Shown here piece after piece: positions 34,658-48,200 of a DNA stretch of 64,000 bases. The notes below the pieces were generated by a model. That model saw only the letters and a program-made list of their open reading frames with translations. It was not told where the DNA came from and searched no databases. This DNA comes from Eustoma russellianum (lineage: Eukaryota > Streptophyta > Magnoliopsida > Gentianales > Gentianaceae): the NCBI GenBank assembly GCA_036186865.1, contig AP025062.1, forward strand, positions 6,249,726-6,313,725. The letters run 5' to 3'. Position numbers and translations under genes: made by a program. Positions within the stretch are counted from its first letter, which is position 1. Every line of letters begins with the position of its first letter.

Positions 34658-35223
34658 ATCCTCCCTTGGTAGAACAACATCTCCATTTTCATGTCGTTTA
34701 TACTTTTTTATACTCCTCGCAAGTAATCAGTCTCTTGGGTAGACTTTCCTCCACCATCAGTGTCAGGGTCCAGATCCATAATCGGTGTACTCCGGTGACT
34801 TGAACGGGCTCTTAGCCGGAGAGGATCAGTTCTCCGCTTTTCACGCGATGGTTACGGCAGTTTAAGTTTTTCGCCAGAGCGGTTGTTGAAATGTAGAGGT
34901 ATAAAGTTTTTGGATGGAGGAATTGGTTGGAATTAATGGAAGGAAAGTGGAATTAACAGAAAATTTGGGCGCCAAGTGGGGAAAAAGTGAAAAATAAATG
35001 GAATTTTGATAAAAACCGCCTACTGCAGGTCAATTCCCGGTTGCGGGATGCCAGGTGTTAATTTCACCTATAAGTATGGCTGGTAAGTGAGTTTCATGAA
35101 AGAATGGGTGCTACTTAAAACTTGGTGGCAAAGTATGGATACCAGGTGCAATTAAATCATGGATAATAGGTTTCAAAAAAAGAAAGAAAGAAAGAAAACA
35201 ACATATACGTAAAGGTGTTTCTG

Positions 35224-35345
35224 ATGTATTAGGCTTCCGTGTTTGCGCAGAGTCCAGAGAAAAGCCGGATCGCTTCGCGATCTGATATACACAGCTTTAC
35301 TCTATACTTTGTGCAAGAGGTTGTTCTGCGGTTCGATAATATATA
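35224..35345 (-). mobile_element. SINE family S1, truncated copy
   Basis: Shares GGATCGCTTCGCGATCTGAT, GTGCAAGAGGTTGTT and GCGGTTCGA with the better-preserved copies at 56.8 and 59.6 kb. The A-box half is missing at the right end. Confidence 0.65.
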
Positions 35346-35699
35346 TGCCTAATCCAAATGTATTAGACATAATATATATGGCATATCCATTTGGTTGATA
35401 TCAAGACAGTGCTTAGGGTGAGTCACTAGTTAGGTGATATGTCTCTGTTGACCCGATTGTCTGATTTGCTTAGTGTTAAATTTCATAGTATAAGATCCGA
35501 ATTGCGCCTAATACAAGGATTATTAGCAAAAAAAACGTCACATATAATGATTGCATACTTACTCAAGAAACATTTTTAATTAGGTATGTCAACTCAGCAT
35601 ATAATTTTGCTTGAAAAAAAAGCTCTCATCATATAGTTATTAATTTATTATCGTATAGTAATCATATTAGACATAACCAACTAGTCACATAAAAAAGAG

Positions 35700-35885
35700 C
35701 ATTTTAGGAGTACTAGGTTCCTGTATTTGCGCAGGGTCTGGAAAGAGGCTAGATTGCTTCATGATTTGATGTACGTAGCCTTAGTTACACTTTGTGCAAG
35801 AAGCTGTTTCCGCGGCTCGAATCCGTGATCTCAAGATCACAAAGTAGCAAACTTATCAATTGTTTTAATATACGCCTTCATAACC
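35700..35885 (-). mobile_element. SINE family S1
   Basis: Contains TTGCGCAGGGTCTGG, TGATGTACGTAGCCTTAG, GTGCAAGAAGCTGTTTCCGC and GGCTCGAATCCGTGA (B box on the reverse strand), ending near the A-box region AATTGTTTTAATATACGCC. Nearly full length but diverged. It lies about 350 bp from the previous truncated S1 copy in the same orientation. Confidence 0.7.
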
Positions 35886-35992
35886 AACTAGTCACATATC
35901 ATTATAAAACTAGTTTATATTTTATTAAAAAGGTAATAAAAGTAAACTGATGTTTTTAGAATATTATTTCAACACTTCTAAGGTAGCTAATA

Positions 35993-36125
35993 CACAACAA
36001 CAACGTTACTCTATTGATTTAGAGGCTCCTGTCTACGTCAGAGTATATGAAGTTCGAATGTATGCAACCATACACATGTATTATAAACAGATTGTTTCCT
36101 AATGAATCATAATAAAAATTGTGTA
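35993..36125 (-). mobile_element. TTG-tailed retroposon R1, copy 3
   Basis: Begins with the reverse-strand tail ACACAACAACAACG and continues with GAGGCTCCTGTCTACGTCAG, TATGCAACCATACACATG and AAACAGATTGTTTCCTAATG, the R1 block order. Diverged and 5'-truncated. Confidence 0.55.
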
Positions 36126-36286
36126 TAAAATGTGCTAAAAATAAGTTGGGAATGCATTGATACGACACTCGTACAATTAAGTTGGGGGCATTATTATTGG
36201 AAGGCCCCTGTTTTCTCAAAGCGTTAGCCAAACCTCTTCATTTGATTGTAGGAGTCATTTCAAATTTACTCGACTGAGATAGTTCA

Positions 36287-39200
36287 ATGAGGGTGACTGG
36301 AGGAGGTTTGGTAGAATTCTGTAGAAAAATTCACACTTTATCGCGCCATGCGCCCAGTGAAACCTTGAAGAAGAAAGTTGCTGAGATTGAGAAGAAGAGG
36401 AAACGAAAGAACCCTAAGAAGAATGAATTATTTGTGCAAACTCCTGAATCTTTATCCTTTCTCGATACAGCTTCAATGCCCATGATTCTCACTGTTGTTG
36501 GCACTGCCCTCTTCGCCAAGCTCCTTATGATGGTACAATGCTTCGACCAGCTAGTTTTCTCTTGATTCACTTCGTCAGTGATCATTGCCTTTTATCTTTG
36601 TTATGTGTTTAGGTGGGATACTTTCCGATTATACAGAATTATTGGGCTGAAATTGTTTATATGGATATGTGAATTTTAACATCCAATCATCAATAGGGCG
36701 ATTGCGAATCCAGCCACCCTTTGAAGTAAATTGGGAAGTGTTAAAAAAGGTGAAAATTGGTGCTTGATAGAAGAAATTATTCAAGCAGTTAATAACTGAC
36801 AACCCGCTATATCTTACCCCCACCTGCCAGGCTACCACTGCATTTAATTTTCCCTTACTCTGTTGCTGCTAAACAAGCGAACATCCGTTTCTTTTGGAAA
36901 TCAGGAATGGCTGATATCGCAATAATTTGCATAGATTGTAAGATATACCGATACTATTATTTGATTTACATAGTTAGGACGCCTATTAGTTTTCTAGTTA
37001 TGATTAGTAGACATGTAGATTGGCAGGTTGCTAACATTCCTTCTACCATTTGCCTTTTGTTTACTGCAATCGCGTAAAGTCCATTTAGAGAAACTTGGAT
37101 GTCAGATTTTAAAATCTTGTCTATTAGGTTAAAGAATTGCATTCTGTGGATGGGTTTGATTATGCATCTATTGTACATGCTTCGTCTTCTTCCTTCTTTT
37201 TTCTGTCTTATCCCATTTTTCCCTCTTATTCCATCTATTTTGTAATTTGTCTTGGCTCTTTCTGTGGAGGAAGTATGATGATCAATCTTAAGTTACTATT
37301 TTTGATGCAGTATGATGACTCCAGATCTCAGGAGAGGATTGAACGAAAGATAAAGAATGCGCCTCCTGGTCAAGGGACTGTTAGGATGCTTTCCCGGGAA
37401 GAGTGGGATGAAATTCAGGAAATCAGACCAAGGACACCATTTGAATCCAAGCTTGCTCGACCAAATGCACGACTCAGGACTGGGGAAACTCTGCATTGGG
37501 TAATTTTCAGCGCACTTTGCTTTTTGATGGTTATTACTTTGTGGCAAGAGATTAGATATGTTTGAAATGATTGATAGCTCAAAACCTAGGGATAGTTGGG
37601 CAAGTAGAATTTGCTTGGACATCTTCTTATTCCTAAGTTGCAGCCATCAGTAAATTATGATATCTGTATTATTTTTATCTTTATCATTATATTACTTGGT
37701 GTTGAAGGGAAGTAATTCTGAAGGTGTTTGGAGCAACTTGGTGGTTGAAAGGCAAAGTATTCACAATAACAAAGATGAGATAAACAGGTAGAAGCGAAAG
37801 CGCATACAGATCTGTTCTTGTCTCTCCCAGACTCGAGGATGGGACTACATGAACATAACATCGACCTTACTCTTTAAGTCCTTAATCAATGTTTGTCATT
37901 ATTCTTTTTGTCCCATAAAGCCCCAGGCACCTTACATAAGTCTGGCAAGATCCAGAGCTATTAATCTCCGGTTAAAACACTTACCACTTCACTGCATGTT
38001 CTGTGTGGCATTTGTAAGACGCTTCTGGGAAACCTTTGAAGATAAAGTGATCTGAGAAATTCCATGATGCGAAGAACACGTTATGCTTTTAATTGCGAAC
38101 CATCAAATCACGTTAGATTTCATGATTTCCATGATCTGACAGTTTGTAAGCTGCAGGCAGTAGCTTAAACATATTGTAGCACTCCCCAAACGATTGACTA
38201 ATACATTCTCTAAGTCGGTACGAAATCATGCTTACACTCAAATCCATATAAGTAGTTCCTTATATTGTTCAAGCATCTGATAAAATCAAGTTTATTTTAT
38301 TTGACAACGTATTCTTCTCTACCTTCTCTCTAACTTCTCTCGCTTCGGATCCCTCACTCCCGACAGAAAATTTTCTATTTCTTCATCTTCTTTCTCCTTT
38401 TCTTCTAATCAGAGCTAACGAATATTTCTCTTCTCTCCTCTGCCCTAAGGGTTCTTTAGCCACCCTTCTCTCTCCATATTCCTTCTTCATCTTCTCACAG
38501 CTGACTCTTGAGGCTATCTCAGAAGCTTTGACGGCCTCTAAGGCCTCTCCGGCCACCATGACAAGTGGTTGGAGTTAACTTGCACCTTGACTTTCACCTT
38601 CAAATGCCCATCTACTTGAATTTGGCCAATTCACTAACATGCATGCTACGGTTCGTGCGAAATCGACATGGAACTTGTTGCTCAAGCCGGATTTTACGCT
38701 GGAAGAATCATCGACACTCGTTCCAGCTCAAATTGATGTCAGCAACATCAAGCGCTCCTTTGCTATTGACCATTTGAGGTAGCCAAAGATAAGAGGAAAT
38801 GGAATTTTTCCATTGTTTGGATAGGTAATGAGAAACCATGTTTCTTATTTCAATATGAAGCACTTTGCTAAACAGCGATGGAAATCAATGGGCCTTCTCA
38901 AGGCTCAACAAATCGATGAAGACTTATTTACCTTTAAATTTCAGTCTGAAGACTCAAAGCAAACCATGATTGAACTGTCCCCTGTTTCATTCAGGAATAG
39001 TGTCATATTTCTATGACAATAGATCTCTAGTAAATCCATTCAAAGCCTGAAATTAGATACTATCCTTGTCTTGGTACAATTTCCCAATTTGCACTTCCAC
39101 TACTTCAACTCCTATGCTTTAGGAGGATTGGGAACCCTAATAGGTAAGTTGATGTTCATGATAAGCTTACTACAACACAAGCCAGGATGGGTTTGCGAGG

Positions 39201-42200
39201 ATGTATGGAGATCAAAGTTGGTGTGATCTAGCCCAAAATTATAAACTTCATATATTAATATGAGCCAGAATGCACCCATGAGGTTATCTATGAGTGGATG
39301 TCTAAATTGCAAATCTTTTGGACACTCATGCAAGAACAAGCTGTTGCAAAAGAATCCTCTGGTTAAAAGAGTATCCACAAACATCTCACAACCGAGGAAT
39401 AACCAACAATATGCAAGAAGAGGACATAACAACAATGAAGAAAACACCATCCTTAGTCAAGAAGATGTTGCTGGGAAAGGTAAGGAAAAACTAAAGGAGA
39501 TAGTACCTAAACCAGAGAAAGGGGAACCAAGCAGAGTATATGCAGAAACAGAAACATATAGTGATGTTGATGTTGAAGAGCCTTCACAGCAGCCAGAGCA
39601 AAACATTTAAGAACAACACAAAGAGTGGATAACTATTTCTCTAAGAAAAAAATCCAGCTTTCCTCAAATAGCAACAAAAGATAACTATTTCTCTAAGAAA
39701 AAAATCCAGCTTTCCTCAAATAGCAACAAAAGAAAATCCAGGGAAGTTAAGCCTAACAATGTTTTTCTTTTTGTGAATTGTGGTACCAATGGCAATAAGT
39801 TTTTCAATATTACAGTTGGACATGGACACCAATGAAGATCCTTTGAATCAGAGTGATGAAGAAGATAACCAGTTGGCAAACATTGATAGGTACAACCCAG
39901 ATAGGAAGGATAACCAAGGAACTTTATCCAACCGTTCTTCGAATGAGGAGGGATATGACTCAGATTTAGGCAAACCTGGTGAACTTAGCCAAACACCCTC
40001 TGATGTTGAATCTTTGGATGTCGTAATTACCCATACAGTAGTACATGATCATCCCAAAGTGAAGAAGAAGGGGAAAGTAGTTGTTCAGAGTATAGTTACC
40101 TATACCACCAACCTTATTGAACATATGTCAAACCATTCTGATGGTGAGTCCTTGGATAATCATACTCCCTTAGGTCAAATTATTCAGAAAGCTGCATCCA
40201 AAGCCAAGGAGAAAGGTGGTGTGGTGAAGCAGAACAAAAGAAAACCCCAAACCAATAGATTATAGAATATGGGGAAACACTAGTACCCTTGACAAGGAAG
40301 GAATTAGAATGGATCATAGCCAAAGAGAAGGAAGCATTGAATGAGAAAGGGGATCTAATAGCCTCTCAGAGTCGGCAATAGAGTAGATAAGACATTAGGG
40401 ACAGGTCTAGATGCAAATCATTTAGATGAGTAAATTAGCTGCTGGACTGAGAGGTCTTAACTCCTCTCTTAGGCAACAGGAGATTAAGAATTTTATTAGT
40501 GAAAAGAACATAAGTCTAATCGGTTTATTAGAAGTCAAGGTCAGACTTAGGAAACAACTTAGTATATCTATGAAAGTCTTTAGAGACTGGGAGGTAATGC
40601 AAATACCTTACATAACACTGCTTCCAGGATATAGGTGGTTTGTGTAATTTTCGGCTGAGCCAAGATAGGAAGAAAAACAGATTTTTTCTTATTGATACAA
40701 TGTCACCTTTACACTTGATTTATACAACAATCTTGCCTATCTACCCTCTAGTCAAAGTCTACTCTCATAAATACACCATTAAGCACCCATTTGATGCTCC
40801 AGCCGTTTTTGACCAACAATTCTCAGCCATTATACTACAACATTTACTACACTAGATTGTCTCCTAAAATCAAGCTATCCCCTACAATCAAGCAATCATA
40901 TTTACAACCATTGACTATTCATAAATGATACATTAAACAACATTATCTAGTCAAAGAAGAAGATAGGGCCGTTTGGCCGTCTCAGCCGTGACTCAGCGTG
41001 AGTCACTCCAACACTCCCCCTCAAGCTGGAATGTAGATATCGTCCATGCCAAGCTTGCTAATCAACTCCTCGAATGCCGGCCGATGTAAGCATTTGGTCA
41101 AGACATCCGCCACTTGCTGTTTGGTAGGAATATATATCATGACAAAACTCTTATCATCAATCTTTTCTCGAATAAAATGACGATCTACCTCGACATGCTT
41201 TGTGCGATCGTGATGAACGGGATTATGAGCAATACTTACTGCAGCTTTATTATCACAAAATAGTCGTATTGCGTCATTGGACATAACGCGCAACTCCTCC
41301 ATCAACCTTTTTATCCACAAACCTTCGCATACGCCATGTGCTAGTGCTCGGAACTCGGCTTCTGCACTACTCCTGGCTACTACAGTTTGCTTCTTGCTAC
41401 GCCAAGTGACTAGATTCCCCCAAACATAAGTGCAATATCCGGAAGTAGATCTCCTATCAACCAAGGATCCTGCCCAGTCTGCATCTGTGTACACCTCAAG
41501 GCCTCTTTCTTTCTTTTTCCCGAAGAAAAGTCCTTTACCTGGAGTCCTTTTTAGATACCTTAGAATCCGAAGTACAGCCTCATGATGATGTGCTCTTGGA
41601 GAATGCATAAACTGGCTCACCATACTTACTGCAAAAGCAATATCTGGACGAGTATGAGATAAGTAAATAAGATTTCCAACAAGACGTTGATACCTTTCTC
41701 GGTCCACCTCCTCGCCTCCATTTAGGTCCAGTTTCAGATTCGGTTCTGTAGGGGTAGCTGCAGGTCGGCACCCTAGCATCCCGGTTTCCTGTAGTAAGTC
41801 CAACACATATTTCCTTTGGGAAATAGAAATACCTGAAGAATTGCGTGCAACCTCCATGCCAAGAAAGTATCTCAACGCCCCTAGATCTTTCATCTCAAAC
41901 CTGCTGTTCAGATACTTTTTCAAGGAGTCAATCTCATTATATGCATCTCCTGTTAAAATGATATCATCCACGTAAACAATTAGAATAGCACGTGTCCCTT
42001 CCAAAGTATGTTTGTAGAATAATGTGTGATCAGCCTGTGATTGTTTGAACCCTTGGGTTTTAACAGCCTGAGTGAATTTTCCAAACCATTCACGCGATGA
42101 CTGTTTTAACCCATACAATGATTTTTGTAATCTACAGACCAAATTTCTTTCCCTGGTATACCCAGGTGGTAAGTCCATGTACACTTCCTCATGCAAATCA

Positions 42201-45200
42201 CCGTTTAGAAAGGCATTCTTAACATCTAATTGTTGTAGTGGCCAGTCGAGACAAGCAGCTAGGGAAAGGAGAATTCTCACAGAATTTAACTTAGCCACAG
42301 GTGCAAAGGTTTCATTATAATCAATACCGGATACCTGTGTGAAGCCCTTAGCAACCAATCGCGCCTTGTATCTGCTGATACTCCCATCTGCATTGAACTT
42401 AACTGAGAACACCCATTTGCATCCAACTGGTTTTTTTCCTTTAGGCAGTTCCACCACTCTCCAAGTATTGTTCTCCTCCAACGCCCTCAATTCTTCCTGT
42501 ACTGCATTCCTCCAATCCTTATCTGCGAGTGCTTCATGAATATTCTTAGGAATTTGAGTGTTAGAAACCTTTGCATTAAAGGCCGAAAACTTGGCAGACA
42601 ATTTACCGTTGGAGACAAAATTGGAAATGGGATGATGAGTACATACTCTTTTTCCTTTTCTCAGAGCAATCGGTAGATCCAAATCGGTTGAGGTTTCTAA
42701 GTTGTCTTCTTCACTGCTAGGGGCAGGAACCGGCTCCAGAGATTGGCATTCTAGAGAGTTAGAGTCTTTATTGGGATGAGTGTTGTGTTTTCGTGAATAT
42801 ATAATGATGTTTGGAGGTGTGGTGGCTCGAGTTGGGTGCAGCTGAGGGCTGGAATGTGAAGGACCCGATGACTGAGAGCGGCCGGACCGTGGACTAGGCT
42901 GTTCCGGCGGTGGGTCCAGGTCCGGCCGAAGGCTGTCCAGATCTGGCCGAAGGTTTGGCTGTGTGGTCGGAGACAGTAGCGGAAGTTCTCCCCCTGAAGC
43001 ACTACCGTGAAAGATTGGTGTCGGTAGTGATTCATTTTCCGCGGAGGAGAGGGTGAGTGGGGTGACGGGTGTAGAATTAAAATAAGGTTCATTTTCCCGG
43101 AAAGTAGTATCCATGGTAACAAAAACCCTTCGGAGATGAGGAGAATAACATTTATAGCCACGTTGAGTGGAAGAATAACCGATAAAAACGCACTTACACG
43201 CCCGAGGATCAAGTTTAGACGTGGTGGAGGTCCGGTGATGAACAAAGACTACACACCCAAACACTTTGAGTGGAAGAGGTGAACTACCCCGAAATAGAGG
43301 ATATGTTTGGTTGAGGATAAAGATGGGAGACTTAAACTGTAGTGGCTTGGAAGGAAGACGATTAATGAGGTGACATGCTGTAAGAACGGCTTCCCCCCAT
43401 AAATAAGTCGGAACGTGCATGTGAACATAAGGGCCCGGGCCACTTCTAAGAGATGACGGTTTTTCCGTTCAGCTACACCATTTTGTTGTGGTGTATCTGG
43501 ACAAGAACTTTGATGGATGATACCTTCAGAGGCTAAGTATGTATTTAAGACTCTATTGAAGTACTCGGTACCATTGTCTGTTCGTAGAACTTGGATTGAT
43601 GTTTGAAACTGAGTTTTTATCATGGAGTGAAAATTTTGGAAAACTGTAGCAACTTCAGTTTTTTCTTTAAGGAGATATACCCAACAGACTCTTGTATGGT
43701 CATCAATGAATGTAATAAACCACTTGGCCCCCGAAATATTCTTCACCCGAGAAGGTCCCCAAAGATCACTATGCACAAGATGAAAGGGAATAGATTCAAC
43801 TCGTGGTTTTGAGGGGTAAGTATGTCGAACTTGTTTAGCAAAAACACATGCATCACAATGTAAAGTATTCAACTGTTTATTCAGAGGAAATAACTGTTCA
43901 AGATAGTGAAGGCTGGGATGTCCCAGTCTTTGGTGGAGAAGAAGTACATTCAAATTTTCAGAATCTACATTAAGAGTGGAGACTGGGGTAGATATGTGGG
44001 ATACAAATTTTTCTGCATCAAGATGATTGCTGTCTTTAAAGTGATAAAGACCACCATGCTCTCTAGCAATGCCAATCGTCCTCCCCGATCCCTGCTCCTG
44101 CAAAACACATAGATGGGCAAAAAACTTAGCAACACAATCGGTATCCTTGGTAAGTTTACTAATGGCAATCAAATTACAAGTTAACTTTGGAACATAAAGT
44201 ACGGATTGGAGGATGAGAGTAGGAGATATTTTTACAGATCCTTTCCCAACAACTAGCGCATAGGTCCCATCTGCTACTTTTACCTTTAGAATTCCAGAAC
44301 TAGGGGCATATGTTGTAAACAAGGATAGGTTACCTGTCATATGATCAGTGGCTCCTGTATCTAAGATCCAAGGGGAAGTCTCCACAAAATTAACGGTACC
44401 TTGATGAGTGTTGGTGTTGGTCTGAGTGGATCCTTCAGATTGAGCTTTCAGTAATGAGAGCAGTTGTTCAAGTTGTGCTTGGTTCAGCACAACTTGGCCG
44501 GTACTACTGGCCGCCGGTGTGTTAGCGGTGGAGGAAGAAGGTGGTGGTGATGAACTCATCTCAATTGAGGATGAGAGGATACTTTGACAATTGTGTTTGT
44601 GAGTGTGGCTCTGATACCATGTAATTTTCGGCTGAGCCAAGATAGGAAGAAAAACAGATTTTTTCTTATTGATACAATGTCACCTTTACACTTGATTTAT
44701 ACAACAATCTTGCCTATCTACCCTCTAGTCAAAGTCTACTCTCATAAATACACCATTAAGCACCCATTTGATGCTCCAGCCGTTTTTGACCAACAATTCT
44801 CAGCCATTATACTACAACATTTACTACACTAGATTGTCTCCTAAAATCAAGCTATCCCCTACAATCAAGCAATCATATTTACAACCATTGACTATTCATA
44901 AATGATACATTAAACAACATTATCTAGTCAAAGAAGAAGATAGGGCCGTTTGGCCGTCTCAGCCGTGACTCAGCGTGAGTCACTCCAACAGTTTGGAATC
45001 CTAACCTCTTTGAGGGTAAACTATTACACAGTACTGAACGATCTATAACTTGTAGAATTAGGCCTGTTACCTCTAAGGATGAAGAGTTTATCCTCACAGT
45101 GATCGATGGATATAATGAGAGAAGCAATATGAGAGACTTATGGAAAGAATTAAGATACCAATACCAGCTGTATGGAAGTCAGCATGGCTTATCATGGGTG

Positions 45201-48200
45201 ACTTTAACATTGTACTAAACAAGCAAGGCAAAACAGGTAAGAAGAGGGTTGATAGGAACGCAGTTAAAGAGTTTACTGACTGGATTAGGGATGTGGATAT
45301 GTTTACCATTCCGTCTAGAGGATTTGAATACACCTAGTCAAACAATAAGGATGCTGACTATACACCAAGATTGACCATATGTTCTGTAATGAACATTGGA
45401 AGCTCTAGAAACCCTATTTTCGATTATCGATTAGATTATGAAGCCCTCATTTCTTCAGATCACTCATTTGGGCTTCTGACCATTCGGAAGAACCTTAATT
45501 TCGGCCTTAAGCCATTTAAGTTTATGAAAGGCTGGCTTAAACGCCAAACTTCAGGTGCATACTCAAGGAGAGGTGGGAAACCTATGAGGAAGATAACCCC
45601 TTAGCATGATTAGCTAAGAAGCTGTGAAGATTAAAGATACCCTAAGAAAGTTGAAATAGTGAGAAATACAGACATGTCAGAATGGATATAGCTAGAATCA
45701 AACTGAAAGATGCTCAGGCTGAGCTAGTCAAGGACCCCTTCAATTCCCCTGCTGCAGGATAAGGTTAAATGTCCAAGAGAAGTTTGTATAAACTACTTAT
45801 CATTTGAAGAGTCCTTCTTCCAAGAAAAATCTAGAGTTAAGTGGATGAAAGAAGGTGATAACAATACCAAGTTTTTTCGTGAAGGTTTATAATTCCAGAA
45901 ACAAAATTTTAAAGCTACAGAATGAAGTGGGTACAATGTTGGAAGACTATAATGAAGTCCAGCAGATGGTCATGGACTTCTTTAAGAACCTACTCACTAA
46001 ACCTTCTCACCATTCTTCTCCTAACCAACTCTGTCTAGGCAAAACGTTGACAGATACCCAAGATAGTTTTTTAACCCTACCAGTCACTAGAATGAAAATA
46101 AAGGAAGCTCTCTTCTCTTTAAAGTTACAGAGTTTCCTTAGGCCTGATGGGTCTCTGTCATTATCTTTAAAGAAAACTGACAGATGTTGGGTGAGGAGTT
46201 CACTGATGCCATTGAGTATTTATTCAGTAAGAAGTGCATCTATTACCCTATAAATGCGACAACCATATTCTTCCCAAGACTGATAATCCAAACAACATCA
46301 GACAGTTTAGACCTATATCATGTTGTAATGTGACTTACAAAGTGATATCTAAAATCCTAGTGAATAGATGAAAGTCATTGATACCCCACCTTATAGATGA
46401 AAACCAGTCAATCTTTGTAAAGAGTAGAACCATAAAGAACATCCTTGTTATGCATGAAATAGTGAAAAACTACAAGAGGACATGAGGACCTAAGTGTTGT
46501 GCCATTAAATTGGATATTGTGAAGGCATTTGGCACTGTGAATTGGGCTTATCTAATGATGATTATGAGGAAAATGAAATTCCCTGATAGGTACCTAAGTT
46601 TGATAAACCTGTGTATATCCATTGCCTCTTTTTCCATTAACTTCAATGGTGCTTTAATAGGTATGTTTAATGCCAGTAGATGTCTAAGACAAGGTGATCT
46701 CCTCTCTCGTAGCTCTTCCTACTTGTTATGGAAGAGATCACACCGCTTTTGAAACGGAAAATCTCCTCCTCCAACTTCATTTTCCATCCTATGTGTGACC
46801 AAGTTCGCTTATCTTCATTAGCCATTTGCAGATGACATATTCATCCTTTCTGAGGCTAATCCTCATTCTACTCAGGTTATTAAAGACACCCTCAAGGAAT
46901 TCTAAATGCTTTCTAGACTACAACACAACTCACAAAAGTGTGAAATATATATCTTAGGTATTAACACCAAGGAGAAAGAGGTCTTAAGTAACATTTGGGT
47001 ATGCCTCTTGGTACTCTCCCAATTAGGTACTTAGGAGTCCCCTAGTATCAGGAGAACTCTCCAACTATGACTGCAGCTCACTACTAGACAAATTCTCATG
47101 CAAAATTCAAAATTGGACTACTAAGAATCTATCTTATAGCGGTAAGCTCCAACTGATAAATTCAGTCTTGATCCAGTGTGTAGGTACTGGACATCGTCGT
47201 ACTTCCTACCTGGGATGGTGATTAAAAAGGTGGAGAAAATCTTGAAATCCTTTATGTGGGGTGGTTCTAGGAAAGCTAAGGTTAAATGGTCAACTATTTG
47301 CCAGCAAAGGATATAGGAGGTTTAAGCATATATGACTTGGGATCAGTCAATGATGCATATATCATGAAGAATGTATGGAATGTGTGTGAGCATAAAGAAG
47401 GGTTATAAGTTAAGTGGGTGCCATCTGTGAAATTAAAAGGAAAGTCCATAAGGGAAGCCATGCCAAAGCCTATAGATTCTTGGTTATAGAAGAGAATGTT
47501 TTGGATCATAGGTGAATTCTCAAGCTGTATTGGCAAGGAGATTGGGAATAAGCAATTAACCTCTTTTTGGCATGACCTATGGCACTTTTGGGCTATTCTG
47601 AGCATCAATCACCCTAAAATCAAAAGGAAGCTGAATATAAGTGTGGAAGCTAGGATTGCAACTGTACTACTTGGTAATTCATGGAGACTACCATACAGAA
47701 GAGGCTAGGATAGCCAAGTTGTCGTATTCAACCAAGCCTTCTATGCAATTCAACTAAAACAGAGAGAGGACCAATGGATTTGAAAACCAAACCCTCTCTT
47801 TTCTGTGAAAAAACCACTTCTGCACTTCAATTGTCTTTGCCCTTGGTTGAATGGGACATAATTGTCTGGTAATCATTTTCTTCCACGATATGCAATCATT
47901 GTATGACTTGTATGTTGGAAGAGAATAAATACACTAGACAAACTACTTGATTAGGGATTATTCCAGACTAACTTATTATGTATCAGGGTTAGTGAGAACC
48001 ATGGACACCTCTTCTTTGAGTGTCCCTACTCAGCTGTGGTATGTGGTATGGAGCAAAATCATTTAGGTTACTGCCTTCTTGGCGGAAAAGGGTATATAGA
48101 TTAGGAGTCAATTGGCTACCTTATCTTGTATCTTGATGCGGACGGTTTCCTTTCTTCCTGTTACATATTTGCAAGAAGTTAAACAAGCTGCTAAAAATAG

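Larger units (their letters stand above)
29544..34894 (-). mobile_element. Full-length L1-type LINE nested in Pack-MULE T1
   Basis: A complete insertion of about 5.35 kb with a perfect 17-bp TSD, AGAGGTATAAAGTTTTT, at 29527-29543 and 34895-34911, and a poly(A) tail on the minus strand (the T run at about 29541-29551). ORF1 and ORF2 are recognisable but carry several frame breaks. It ends after a zf-RVT zinc-binding motif and has no RNase H domain, unlike the LINEs at 1-505 and 50.2-55.3 kb. Confidence 0.92.
28205..35158. mobile_element. Pack-MULE T1 (long terminal inverted repeats), carrying a gene fragment and a nested LINE
   Basis: The ends are inverted copies of about 115-120 bp: 28205-28325 (GAGTTAATTGCATCTGGTAT...) and 35040-35158. 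They are flanked by ATCGATAATA at 28195-28204 and ATGGATAATA at 35159-35168, 9 of 10 matching, a Mutator-type TSD. Removing the later LINE at 29544-34894 leaves about 1.6 kb, a normal Pack-MULE size. The same terminal repeat bounds element T2 at 57135-58192. No transposase is present. The interior includes a fragment of a host gene at about 29094-29405. Confidence 0.75.
40643..44990 (-). mobile_element. Young Ty1/copia element with identical LTRs and no capsid region
   Basis: 4,348 bp with 371-bp LTRs at 40643-41013 and 44620-44990 that appear identical base for base, TG...CA ends on the element strand, and a perfect 5-bp TSD GTTTG at 40638-40642 and 44991-44995. The primer-binding site TGGTATCAGAGC (initiator Met tRNA) abuts the 5' LTR at 44608-44619 on the minus strand. 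A polypurine tract TTGAGGGGGAG abuts the 3' LTR at 41014-41024. Pol spans 41021-44559. Gag is reduced to about 45 residues with no zinc knuckle. It lies inside the endonuclease region of the LINE, in the opposite orientation to both LINE and host gene. Confidence 0.95.
38300..48200 (+). mobile_element. L1-type LINE in intron 2, decayed, interrupted by a copia element
   Basis: A pyrimidine-rich 5' UTR (38310-38480) is followed by ORF1 remnants: DUF4283-like HFAKQRWKSMGLLKAQQID at about 38860 and a knuckle CLNCKSFGHSCKN at about 39300. The endonuclease starts at about 40430 (GLRGLNSSLRQQEIKNFIS) and is cut by the copia element at 40643-44990. After it come WNPNLFEGKLLHSTERS, reverse-transcriptase blocks (IRQFRPISCCNVTYKVISK at about 46290, AIKLDIVKAFGTVNWAYL at 46500, LPFADDIFILSEA at 46825) and a zf-RVT-like HGHLFFECPYS near 48010. 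Frame breaks are frequent. Outer limits are approximate and I could not define its TSD. Confidence 0.8.
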
